The notes below the pieces were generated by a model, which was not told the origin of the DNA, did no database searches, and worked only from the letters and a program-made list of their open reading frames with translations. A stretch of DNA of 64,000 nt, from positions 1 to 64,000 of the forward strand of contig SWBL01000131.1 in assembly GCA_024195585.1 (NCBI GenBank), in the 5' to 3' direction. This DNA is from Aureobasidium sp. EXF-3400. Taxonomy: Eukaryota > Ascomycota > Dothideomycetes > Dothideales > Saccotheciaceae. A program made the translations under genes and the position numbers. Of this stretch, positions 1 through 10,431 are shown in pieces (the stretch's first letter is position 1; the number at the start of each line of letters is the position of its first letter).

Positions 1-372
1 TCCCGTCCGCTCTGCCATACATAAGCAGTTGAACGGCAGATTAGTACTACGGTGGGTGACCACGTGGGAATCCCTGCTGCTGTACGTTTTGCTCCTTGAG
101 AGCACATCTTTTTCGATCCAATTCTATGCAGCCCAAATCTGGCTGAAATCGCCCATTTTGCACCGCGACGCAAGAGAGCGTGCGCTTGCCGCAGAGAAGT
201 TCCGGTACACAATCGTGGACGCCAGCTTGGCAGACAGACGCGCGAAGATGCTGCATTCGATTTTTCGACTCTTCGAACATCTATTCTGATTGCTAAATAG
301 TTCACGGCCGGGAACGCACTCCATACGATACGATGATCACGACCCAGACTCAATCGCACACTACCGACCAAC
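1..372. other. window edge, no supported gene
   Basis: I see no gene here that I can support. An open stretch on the + strand (29-289) starts at TTG and shows no domain. The right part is the 3' flank of the decayed methyltransferase. Confidence 0.5.
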
Positions 373-1200
373 TTAGAAACCTGCCTTTCTTGCTACGACG
401 ACCCAAGCCTCCATTTTGATGCCGCCATAATTCGCCTTTTCTCCTCGATAGTGGCGTCAATGGCAGCAGGTCACTTGGCCGCCTCCTCTTCTGTCCAGCC
501 ATTCCTCGCAGATGCCGTAAAACTACCACACATAAATTCCCGAAGACCTTCAATCGCATCGTCTGTGATGATGGTCGTCTCAACGTATTGATCGGTCTTG
601 GCGAAACCTGCTTCTAACATCAGGTCCCTCAGCACTCCATCATTCAAGAACTCCGCCCGCGGCATGTTGAAGAGCTTGGAATTTGGCCGAATGCTGATTT
701 GTGCCTTGTGATTAATATCTTTCATGGTAAATCGCTTCCACTGGGAGTTGATGCAGACTCCGCCTGGCTGTAGAGTGCGAAGTATCTCTTGCATGCATTT
801 CAACGGATCCTTGAAAGTCGACGTGCTAACGTTACAGATGGCGAGTGTGAATGTACCGTATGGAAACGAGAGTCCATGAGAACTTATAACAGAGGCTGTG
901 ATGTTTCTCCACTGCTCCTGGTCGATTCTTGCTTGGATGTTATCGATCATGCCTTGAGTAAAGTCTGTCACTACAATCTTGGCTGGCTCTCTCTTGAGGA
1001 TCGACATTGCTGCAATAGTGGCTGTACCTGGTCCTGCAGCATTGGATGATTGACTGCTCATTCAAAGTTACATCTGCTGGAAGATGTTGCAAGAACGAGT
1101 ATATCAGATTGAACGTGGAGTCTCCAGTCTGCCTCGATTATGCTGTCCACAGCGTTCTGAAGTACTCAGGAAAGCTTGAGCTTGGGTAATGTGCAGTCAT
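373..1200 (-). pseudogene. class I SAM-dependent methyltransferase, decayed
   Basis: The longest open part (471-1061) encodes a Rossmann methyltransferase core: the SAM-binding glycine motif NAAGPGTAT, then VTDFTQGMID (acidic residue after strand 2), CNVSTSTF and LQPGGV. The gene is broken in several places. A plausible start ATG lies at 1200 and gives MTAHYPSSSFPEY. The reading then moves to a second frame (LQNAVDSIIEAD), then a third (PADVTLNEQSII), then the core frame. At the far end, EEEAAK runs into TGA where relatives of this family carry Trp (471-473). The same frame continues with PAAIDATIEE, and a further one-base shift gives GGIKMEAWVVV and a TAA at 373-375. Each fragment resembles, in order, what I recall of fungal methyltransferases. 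I therefore read one gene with a nonsense codon and at least three frameshifts, not a short 196-aa protein. Sequencing error or unseen introns could explain some but hardly all breaks. Confidence 0.7.
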
Positions 1201-2016
1201 ATCCGATTCTTTAGTCACCGAATATGAGGGGTTGAAGATATCTATGATGTGCCGTAGGAGGATACATATATTTACTAGAGCTAGAGCAACACCAAGCCAC
1301 GCATGTCATCTATTTACCCGAAGGATGCTTCCTTGTCGGGCGGACTTCGGTTTGAGGAGGCTGGAGTACTGGAGAACTCGAGAGATCGAGTATCAATATA
1401 AATTGACTCATGGTCCGCGAGGAGCTGGCTAATACCTCAAACCGAGAAGCAAAGGGATAGGCCAACTCGCACCATTTTGCAAGAAAGCGCGCGTGCCACA
1501 CACAAGTCCTCCAATAAAACCACGTTTCGGATCACCGCGAAGCCTCGTCTTCGTCGATAGACAACACGACCGAGGAAGCAAGCCTCCTTTAATCTTGGTG
1601 CTCATGCGATGGGATATTTGATCAGAAGAAGTCATGTGAAGCACACACGAAGGAGGAGCCTTGAGGTACCAGGGGACTCTGCTTGCCATGAAGGCAAGCG
1701 CGTGTCGAGACATTGGTGTTGTTTGATCCTTCTGTCTTGGCAGAAGGCCTTACGTCTAGGAATCACGTATCGCGACAAACATTCATTAATTTTCCTACTT
1801 GAAAGGTGAGACGAATATGCAGGGTCTCGTTTGATAAGAATCTTCCTAACTCTTCTCCTGGCATAAAAATCGGTCGGTTTGTATACTCGAAATGGCTACA
1901 CCCTTAGACTGATTCGCCAAGTGTCAGTGTGCAGTCTTCCTGTGTTTGAAACAAGCCGGATAGATCATTACCCTTTGCAAAACAGTCTCTCCTTCTTGAA
2001 TGCACAAGACACAATC
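1201..2016. other. intergenic, divergent promoter region
   Basis: This lies between the decayed methyltransferase (-) and the HDEL protein (+). Short open frames here lack domains and splice support. I see no RNA gene. Confidence 0.5.
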
Positions 2017-3095
2017 ATGCTTCTCAGCACTCTTTTGCTGGCTTTCGCAGTCTTTGCATTTGCCTCGTACGAACAACCCATACTAGGAATTAGTCTTGGG
2101 AAAAGAGACCTTATCGTCGTCCAAAGCCTAGCAAATGGATCCACGTCACTGATAGCCCGAGTTCCAGCGAACATCGCGTATACAAACTGGTTCGAGCAGG
2201 TTATCAAGCTTCCTGAGCAGGACAGGTCGGCATCGTTGTACCTTCAATCAAATCTCAATTCTGACGTGAACCTCAGAAGTACAGTTGACGCCACTGCCCT
2301 CCAGGAGGCTCTACTTGCCGCACAGTATGCAGCAACCGAAGTCTTGCAACAGCAAACACAATTCAGCATTGTTACAGCATCCAAGGAGATACGGGATTTA
2401 GTAGTCGAAGTCTGTTCAAAACTCGATTTGTTAGCTCCAATAGAGGTGCCAGCCTCAAATTATATCAGGCCGGAGAGTGCAATTCACTATGCTCACGAAC
2501 TGGGCACTTGCGAGGCAGCAGACTTACCCCAAGGATGTGACTTCGAGGACATCAGTGGAGAGGCACTGTGGTTGGACTTTGATGCTGACTCGCTGAGTGT
2601 GCATCTTTTGAGTTACGAAGAGCATGCTGCAGAATCCCGCGCTGAGTCCGTGTTCTCTGGTCTAACGTTGAACTGCCCAGAGGTATTCTCAGCTCGCTGA
2701 TTGTATGAGTCGCCGTTTGATACTGACGTGACACATAGACAACGATTGAAAGCATGATCGGTGCTCTCCAGAAGCACTTCAGCAATTTTCTGGACCAAAA
2801 CACTGTTATAAAAGATTTCCCAGGTCGCCGTGGTCATGGATATAGACCACTTCGTTCTGACATCAAGGCCATCGTAACGTCTGGAGATCCTCTACCTGGT
2901 TCTCTGGAAGCTGTCCGACTCGCCATTTATCGTATCTCACCTGATTTAGCGAAACTGATCCGAGATTCTGCGGATCCGAGTTTGGCTTTGGCAACAGGAG
3001 CAGCACTACGAGCTCGAGAGATGTGGGATCAACCTGAGAAATACTATCCATATGTACAATGTCTCGTTGCAGATTTCTCGCACGATGAGCTCTAA
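2017..3095 (+). CDS. ER-lumenal Hsp70-like (actin-fold) protein with HDEL tail
   Basis: Exons are 2017-2682 and 2739-3095; the 56 nt intron has a GTATTC donor, an ACTGAC branch point and a CATAG acceptor. The product is 340 aa. I chose the ATG at 2017 because it opens a clear signal peptide (MLLSTLLLAFAVFAFA); the frame is open upstream but has only TTG. The order of motifs follows an Hsp70 nucleotide-binding domain: ILGISLGKRD (25-31) at the phosphate-1 site (Hsp70: GIDLGTT), LWLDFDADSLSVHLL (about 184-198) at the phosphate-2 site (Hsp70: DLGGGT), and DPSLALATGAA (about 301) at the DPDEAVAIGAA position. The nucleotide-contacting residues are largely replaced and no substrate-binding domain follows. 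The last four residues are HDEL, the classical ER-retrieval signal. Signal peptide plus HDEL means a soluble ER resident. I infer a degenerate Hsp70-like protein without normal ATPase activity; its role is unknown. Confidence 0.78.
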
Positions 3096-3651
3096 ACCAT
3101 GGTCTATGACAAGGCAGCAAATCCATGAAGACGGGTTTTTACAACCAAGGAAAGCCATTCGTAGCGAACGTCAGACGTATCCACAGGGATACTTTACATA
3201 CCTTCTCTCCCCGTGATCGGAATGTAATCGAGGTCGAGATGACGACAGCAGGAAACAGCCAAAACTTTACAACACTAGTGATTTCCCGAGGAAGTGAGGA
3301 GCCAAATAGCCCACTAGGAAACCAGAGTTCAGGTCATTGCTGTCGAATAAACGTATGGCTGCTTCACAAAGTTAAAGCCAGAGGAGGTAGAAGAAACTTG
3401 GTCGCACTAGCACTCAAACAACTCAACCGAGTAATGGAGCAGAATTGCGAAGACCAGTTTGAATCAAATCTGTGGCATTGGAGAGGTATCTAAACAGCAT
3501 CAATCTAGTTCAATTGAGAAACCCATACAATATCCTAATCATTGTCGCTGTCCGAAACGATATGGGCAGTTAGAGCATAAAACAATATCTTCCACATGAC
3601 CAGCATTTCCAAAGCCATCTTTCAATACCAGACATCCAAGTCTCATCTCTC
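3096..3651. other. intergenic, convergent 3' ends
   Basis: This is the 3' flank of the HDEL protein (+) and of the secreted deaminase-like protein (-). A 122-codon ATG frame (3125-3493) starts 30 bp after the HDEL stop but has no recognisable domain, so I do not call it. Confidence 0.45.
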
Positions 3652-4859
3652 TTAAGGATAATCGATTGCATCAGTCGGTGTCGTGATGTCCTCGTCAGCC
3701 ACTTCACGAGACTCTCTGCCAGTCTCTCCTGTGATCACATGCATTTTCACTTCTTGCACAAACTCTGAACAGCCCCACTCGTTTGGTGCCTATCAACGTC
3801 AGCATATCTGAGCTATGTGGACAATAACTTCGTCAGAGGTGAGAAATGTGGCTGAACATCTCTTGTGTGTCAACTCTCACTTGGCCTATCACTTACCGGG
3901 CTTTTCTTAGAGTTCGAACGATCACAAGGGGGTATGATCCTGGTTATCCCCGTCTTAGTCTTATCTTCGTCATCTTCCGTGAAGATGGTCACAATCTTGG
4001 CATCGGCTAGATTTCGTTGATGTTGCGGGTCGATATCGTACTGTCGGGCGTTGAGACAAAACGAGAATGCTGCCATGTATTCTCCTAGGAGCTCTTATTA
4101 GCGAGGAAGCATTTATTATACCTGCATAGAGAAGGCATTGACATCGAAAGGGCATAATGGTCGGACCCGTCAACTAGATGCCTGTGGGCTATAATGAGTC
4201 GACAGGCTCTACGTGGCAGGCCCTGCTCATGACTTAGTGCCAATCAGGAGTCTCGTGCAGCTACATTTGTATCAAATAAGGATGGAGACTTACCACACTT
4301 GGCCAAAGTGCGATGAGCACGTGTATTGCTCTCAATGTCAATGGACCTCTCTTGACACCTCTGCAAGCCATCCAATACCGGGCCATAACAAGCAGGCAGT
4401 TCACTCCTTCTGATTTCCAAATTGTCGTATTGACTTGCGCCCTTGGCAGAAGGATCGTACACATATGATCCTTTCCCCTTAAGAGAAGTCGCGAAGTATG
4501 CAGTGTTATCCACTACCAAGGTTGTTGTGACAGATGGTTTATCGTCTTTGTTTCCCAAAACATGATTGGCTTTGTCTTCGGCGAATCGACTGGCGACCTT
4601 CTCATGTGCAGCAAACGCCATATCAAGTATGTGCTTGTCTTCCCAGTCCTTTAATCCAGCAATCTGAATTACAGCGCCGTAGTGCACTCTTTTGGGTCTG
4701 CCACGAAGCAAGGATTCATTTAGACGAATATCTAGCTCAGTCAGTCTAGTCGTTCAGCACTGAAAGGTCCTTGTCTAAGTACTTGCCTAGTTGATCAGGA
4801 GTTATGGCAAGCGTAAGGGTAAGTATGCATAGCATCGCAAGATATCGCCAGGACTTCAT
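3652..4859 (-). CDS. secreted protein with deaminase-like HRT..CGE motif
   Basis: There are four exons on the minus strand: 4859-4783, 4745-4294, 4084-3897 and 3789-3652. The product is 284 aa. The first exon encodes a signal peptide (MKSWRYLAML CILTLTLA). The central part reads VVDNTAYFATSLKG, then ELPACYGPVLDGLQRC (about 141-156), then HRTLAKCGEYMAAFSFCLN (170-188), split by an intron exactly inside Cys-Gly-Glu. Near the end come NEWGCSEFV and an acidic tail. From memory, secreted fungal proteins share the HRT.A.CGE..A pattern and a late WGC; the His, Cys and Glu spacing recalls zinc-dependent cytidine-deaminase-fold enzymes, but I cannot show that activity. The first intron is only 37 nt, near the lower limit for fungi; it keeps the frame and ends CTGAAC..CTAG. 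It is divergent from the secreted esterase that starts at 5730, with 870 bp between. Confidence 0.72.
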
Positions 4860-5729
4860 GATAGGCCTCTTGAAATTTCGAACAACAGTAAAGAATGATG
4901 AGAAAGACCGTGTCGGACAGTAGCCGAATGAGCATGAGGATCATTGGCGGTACTCACGTCTTTTAATCATCTCGAAGACAGGTGCAACACAATAGAGCCG
5001 ACCGACATTGCAGGGCTGTGTTCCGAACCAAAGGAACAGGATGTAGTCGAAACACAGGGGCACGCTAGGCGAAGCTCAACACTGCAAGTATATCTGAGGC
5101 CTCCAAATGTTATGCCGCTTCGGTCTGGTTGCCACATATGTGTAGTTGAGTCGTAAGGATCCTTGTCCAGTGCCTCTTCGGGGTGGCGCGCAGGAAGGTA
5201 GTCTGATACGATAAGCAGCACATGCTTCAACTTCGCTATGCGGATGTCCAACATGCTGCTATCAAGCCCATATGACTTCATCAAACACTTTGTATGAAGC
5301 CAAACGTGTGTTGCTATGAGCAATTGACAAATCTCCTCAAGCTCGTCTGAATGGTGGCCGTTCGGACATAGCTGTAACATATCGCCACACTCCAATTGCA
5401 CATTTCCGGCCTCACATTCTGAAGAGCAAGATTATTCATGCGCTGTAAGCGCGCGCGCGCAATGGGTCACAATCGTGAAGAGCGCTCAAACGTCCATCCC
5501 CGAATGGGCGCCTCGCCTTTCCCTTGGCATGTTCCAGGGTCCAACCCTGTTGTCGCGCGTCAAATCCTTCGAGCACACTTGCAATCTCTCGTGTCATGTA
5601 CCTCGATTGGTTGCTACAATGTCGCTCACCGCGAATAAGTAGTATATAGTCTGCCCGCAATGGGGACCATACGTGACCACTCTGGACCAGCAACCCTCAA
5701 CCCGTCAGTTCAGATCCGGCCAATTCGAC
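4860..5729. other. divergent intergenic region between two secreted-protein genes
   Basis: This is the shared upstream region of the secreted deaminase-like protein (-) and the GDSL esterase (+). It contains a (CG)n-like run GCGCGCGCGC near 5450. It also holds an open minus-strand stretch, listed separately. Confidence 0.5.
4967..5401 (-). other. open stretch, possible gene fragment
   Basis: 144 codons are open on the minus strand, with GTG rather than ATG at the left limit and possibly an acceptor (CTTCAG) just upstream. The composition looks protein-like (Cys-rich start, then LLIATHVWLHTKCLMKSYG), and the C-terminal part of a fungal transcription regulator is one possibility. I recognise no domain and find no upstream exon that encodes a Zn2Cys6 cluster. 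It may be a relic or chance. Confidence 0.2.
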
Positions 5730-8677
5730 ATGATACCTTCGATTGATTTGAGCATTTGCCTTCTTGTTTCTGCTCTTTTCACTTCAGCACTTGCTGCAGA
5801 CGATCAGGATGCATTTGATCTATCATTCTACCGGAAAGGAGCAGCGATCGGTGACTCGTAAAATGCACCTATGCCCTCTGGTACACAAAATTTGAATCTG
5901 ACCCTTCACAGATATGCCGCTGGCATTGGAGCGGGCAACCAGATAGACTGGGGCTGCTCAAGGTACGATGGCTCTTACGCAAATCTAGTATCGCTTCAAC
6001 TAGGAGTCAATCAAGATGATCTGGACTTCACATACACCGCTTGTAGTGGGGCAGTTGTGGACGATATTTCGAAGCAAGCAAAGGCACTTCCCAGCGGCCA
6101 AGAATTCGTCATCGTGTCTGCTGTGAGTTACTAAAGCTCCAACCGACATGTGTTGTTGCTAATCTTCATAGGGCGGCAATGACGCTAAACTTGTCGACAT
6201 CTTGAACTCATGCGTGTACAGCTTCTTAGGAGGATTCAGTCACCCCAACTGCGACTCGGTCCTGAAAAACTCGCGATCTATCATTGAAAGCAGTGAGTTC
6301 GCGTCCAAACTAGATGGTCTGCTTCATCTCGTCATATCCAAGCTATCCCCAGGCGGCAACGTGTAGGTCATTGTTCTGGCAACGGTAATTCGATTCACCT
6401 GACACCACACAGATACTATGTTGGTTATGCAAAGTTTTTCGACACCACAGACAACAGCTGTGACAAGGTCTCCTGGCACTTCTGGTTGAACTTGTTTACT
6501 AGGGAGTACCTTTCCAAGGATCGGCGTGAGAACATGAATTCTCTTGTAGAGGCGATGAATGGCGTTCTCTCCTCAGCTATCGAACGAGCAGGGCCCCAAG
6601 TCCATTTCATTGACTACGACAATGATGTTGCGGTTTCAAGAGGTAGATATTGTCAACCTGCTCAAGATGAAAATGGTGGCAACGGTGCCAATCTGATCGA
6701 TCTATTCTTCTATCAAGTAGAGACAGAAGACACACCGTGGCTGGACCCTGACCCGCACCAGAAGCGAAGTCTCATCCAAGAGGATAACTTAAGGCCCATC
6801 AACGACACTCTAGGCGGCATGTATGGAGCTTTAATACAAGCAGCTATCGAAGAAAGTGATCGCGACGAGGGCATTGGTTATGCAGCGGTACAAGATGACA
6901 ACGCCAATCTTGATCTCGAGAGCGAGGTCGATGAAGTGGAGTCACAGAGTAAACTTTCCACGCGTCTGATCAGAGATTCATCCGTCGCGGAGTCGGATCG
7001 TCGCAAACCCAGGGGCATCTCTTGGAACACCACGCTCGGACATACATCAAGTCAACTTACGTTTCGCAATGGTAGCAACATCCCTGCCCTCGGTGCGAAA
7101 ATTGTTATCGAAGGAGCTGACACCTCTACGTCTTTTGCTGCTGGCAGAACTAACATGCATTTTATCAATTCGACCACTCACTCGAATAGTACTTCAACGG
7201 GTACGGTCATCTCGAACCACACGCACGTCTTACTTGGTAGTGGACGCGCTGTAGCAAGATTCAATATCAAGAAATTGCTCGTCAGTGACAAAACATCTAG
7301 AGTCTTTCATCTGACCCAAGGTGGACACGCTCTCGTTGCGAATATGATTCTATATCAAATGGCAGCCGACAATGCCCAACGCCTAGGTAAGGATATCCAG
7401 TAACTGTCTCAACGGTTATTTAACTTTGTTGTAACTTCTTATTTGCTAATGAGTAATGCCATTGCTAGGCATCGGGTCAATCTTGCCTATGAGGGTGAAC
7501 ACAACAGGCAAAGGATGGCCTGAACTACCGGGTGCTGCTTGCAGTACCGACACATATAGCAAGGACACGTCAGATACTTGGTCAAGTCGCGATGCTATGA
7601 CCTCGGCTATACTAGAGTTTTGTGCAGGTCAGTAGTCCATTGTATGTGGTTGGAGCCTGCAACTGACAGTATCAGACCCTCGCAATACGAAGGGGTCAAA
7701 AGGCCAATTGACAAGTGGAACATTTGGTTCAGACTTCGACTACATGAACATTTCCATCAGTTGGGAGAACGACCGCACTGCGATCAGCGAACACACTTGC
7801 TCAACGTGGCTAGATATTGTAACCGACGGTTGCGACATCCCTGATGCCGGAAGCGAGAACGACAAACACGGTGGTGTGATCCTTTATGGCAGTCCCAAGA
7901 TGAATGCTAGCTTAAAGATCCAACCTCTTGTCGTGAGACGGATATGGGATGGTGGGCAGGTTGATGCTCGGCAATGCAACGATGTCGGCACAAACCGTTA
8001 CCTCGACCAGGGGACCCTACAATCCAACATCGACGACTATTGCGAGAAGTCGGCCAACCAGAACATCGCTGAAGCAGATTCTCTGTTTTCTCAGATTTAC
8101 AACGATGGAACTCCCGACCGTGTCGCATTATCTACACAATGGCCTCCCGGTCCGCGTAACTATCAAGTCTTCAAGGAGGAGTGCCAATACTATATGAGCA
8201 TCTTGAAGTAAGTTTTTTCGCTGCAACGCTGTTTTATCAAGCTTGTCACTGACCGCGCGCTTGGAACATAGTAACGGTTGTAGTCTTCCTGGAGATAACA
8301 ACCAGATGAATTGGAAACATGGAGGCAGTATGTCTGACAACAACGGCATCACATACAAAATCGACCCAACGCAAAATCGCCCACCACCTCCTGTCAGTCC
8401 TGTGGGTACCTGCAGTGCGCCAGTACCCTTCCCATGGGTGTACTATGCTGTCACCATCTCAGGAGGTGGTTGGCTCAATAGCGATAACGGTCAAGCGCTC
8501 AGGAAGCAGATTGAAGGTTGTGGTGCCATTACTCATTGGGTTTTCAAGTATTTTGATGAACCAAGAGCGGACGGAACAGAGTGGGAGGCCACTTGCACAT
8601 TGACCCTCGCAATCTCCTCCCATTGTGTCAGAAAGGCGGTGCGAAGTGCTGGTGGATTCGTGAACGATCAGTGTTGA
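5730..8677 (+). CDS. secreted GDSL/SGNH-hydrolase esterase with long C-terminal region
   Basis: There are seven exons: 5730-5857, 5912-6122, 6172-6362, 6413-7386, 7469-7627, 7676-8207 and 8272-8677. All six introns are GT-AG and keep the frame, giving 866 aa. The ATG at 5730 opens a signal peptide (MIPSIDLSIC LLVSALFTSALA). SGNH block I is IGDSYAAG (Ser43; the codon for this Ser is split by intron 1). Block III is GGND (114-117), and the late HLTQGGHALVANMI (about 475-489) fits the catalytic His block. An acidic, poorly conserved stretch (SEVDEVESQSK) precedes an N-glycosylation-rich part. The last ~370 residues (from exon 5) are Cys-containing, with CSTWLDIVTDGCD and a Pro run RPPPPVSP, and belong to no family I recognise. 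The enzyme probably cleaves ester bonds outside the cell; the substrate cannot be told from sequence. Confidence 0.85.
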
Positions 8678-9160
8678 GTGAAGTGAAAATATATTCTTTT
8701 TGCATTGGTGTGAAGCACACATGAGCAGGGAAAACACGAACGAGCTGAATCTTGGCATTGCATTTTATTATCCTTTGCATTCACCATCATTAACACAATA
8801 TCATCTAGAAACGTGCCCCCTGTTATTCTTCGAATATCATCATACCGAAGTGGAAGATATCGAACGAACCTATTAAAAGGCTTGGCGGCCCTCGTTCATC
8901 GGAAGTATATAATAAGCACCCAATATTATTCACTTCGCATGGACCTGCGTTTCACCATCCATCCCTCAAACATCCGCCCAAAAGCGCCGAACAGACCCTG
9001 TTTGTCGGAAGTAATAATTTAAAAACAAGACTATGCCTTGTGGCCACCGGTCAGGAATGTTTTCAATCGTGCTTTCCTACCCAGCTCACATACGCGACAC
9101 CACATACTGGAAACTCTCTCTCTCTGTCTCTAAGCCCCGCGCACTGCCACGTTGTTTGTA
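8678..9160. other. intergenic
   Basis: This holds the 3' flank of the esterase and the upstream region of the F-box gene. A CT-rich run (ctctctctctgtctct) near 9113-9130 is typical of a fungal promoter or 5' UTR. No gene is seen. Confidence 0.5.
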
Positions 9161-10012
9161 ATGCCTGGACTTCTCTCTTTGTCCAACGAGATTCTCATCC
9201 ATGTCTTTGAAGCATGTCCGACCGTTCAGACCGCTGTACGTATGTCGATGGTCAACAAGCTGCTGCGCGCTGTATGGCTTGAAAACAACAACGACAACCG
9301 CATAGCCAAAACAATCATCACCGCGACAACTCCCGCCGGGGCACAAGCAATATCATACGCAGTCATGGAGACACGAGTACGCGTTTCGATGGACAGTGAC
9401 GAGCAAGTGCCGCTCAACCTCTGGCTGCCGAATCTCACTCGCATCGTCGACCTCTGTGCCAGTGCTCTTGCAGCTTACGCTGAACGTCGCAAGATCATCA
9501 AAGACAGACAGACCATGCCAGAGCCCATTGTGGTGGAAGCACCATCGCCTGAATCGTACTACCTCGTCCGACGATGTGTGCTAGCCTTTGAGTTTCCCAA
9601 ACTGCGGGATGCGCTATACGAAGAAGTTTCAAAAACATCACAGGACCGGCTAGCAGAAGCATGCGATTTGCAACACTTTCTCAATCGGCAGAGCAGCATG
9701 AAAGAAACGATACGTCAAGGTGTACTTTTCAGGATGAGATTCTACAAGCCTGCAAGTGAGGACCTCAGTGAGGATGATCTAGAACTGCACGAAGACGGTT
9801 GGAACTACGCCAAGGATGTCTTGGGGACTGCAGATTGGATCACATACCATCCAGATACTGCTCATGAATTGCTTGCTTCTATCCAAGGATATGTCACGAA
9901 CAACATGGATGACCCGGAGATGCCTCAACCGTGGCCAGATTTCTCTCAGGTCAGATTGCTGGCCGAAGCTAAAAAGCGAGATGATGAACAGCCATGGAGA
10001 CGAAACCTCTAG
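9161..10012 (+). CDS. F-box-like protein
   Basis: This is an intronless 283-aa frame. I take the ATG at 9161 (MPGLLSLSNEIL); the frame upstream has only TTG. Residues 4-40 (LLSLSNEILIHVFEACPTVQTAVRMSMVNKLLRAVW) match an F-box: Leu/Pro-type start, EIL..VF, then a helix and the final Trp. F-box proteins bind Skp1 and present substrates to SCF ubiquitin ligases. The rest of the protein is helical and charged, with acidic SEDLSEDDLELHEDGW, and has no LRR, WD40 or other substrate domain that I can see. The fungal-type F-box with a lineage-specific C-terminus is common in Pezizomycotina. It converges with the kinesin gene. Confidence 0.75.
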   Translation: MPGLLSLSNEILIHVFEACPTVQTAVRMSMVNKLLRAVWLENNNDNRIAKTIITATTPAGAQAISYAVMETRVRVSMDSDEQVPLNLWLPNLTRIVDLCASALAAYAERRKIIKDRQTMPEPIVVEAPSPESYYLVRRCVLAFEFPKLRDALYEEVSKTSQDRLAEACDLQHFLNRQSSMKETIRQGVLFRMRFYKPASEDLSEDDLELHEDGWNYAKDVLGTADWITYHPDTAHELLASIQGYVTNNMDDPEMPQPWPDFSQVRLLAEAKKRDDEQPWRRNL

Positions 10013-10431
10013 ACATGGAAGCTCAGGTTTCCAGTCTGGTGTCTGAAGGTCCTGCTGCGCCTGGGATCCCTTCATATCAAGATTGTGATTAATCGTACAA
10101 CTCCAGTGCTCAGAAGACCAATCAGCCCATTTTCATACTCGATGATAACCCACCGCACGCGTGCGTATTGGAAGCAATTTATAGAATGGTCCTGGTCATG
10201 TCTTTCTTCATCGCCAGTATCCTCAGCCGGGATATACAATCTGTCGAATGATCCTTCATTTCTAGCATCCGTCTTTGAATTAAAATCATGTCAGTACAGG
10301 AGATTGCATTTTAGAAGAAACAAGAATTCACAGCAGGGTATAAGGCCATTAAATCAGCAAGGTCACAGCTCGCTCGACAAACCCTTGGCCACACGCATGA
10401 CCGCCGTCTTAATAGCCTTGCATGCCATGAA
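10013..10431. other. convergent intergenic region
   Basis: These are the 3' flanks of the F-box gene (+) and the kinesin gene (-). No gene or RNA is seen. Confidence 0.5.

Noticed and set aside
3125..3493. 122-codon ATG frame after the HDEL gene
   Set aside because: It starts 30 bp after a stop with no room for a promoter, shows no domain, and its composition is not clearly coding.
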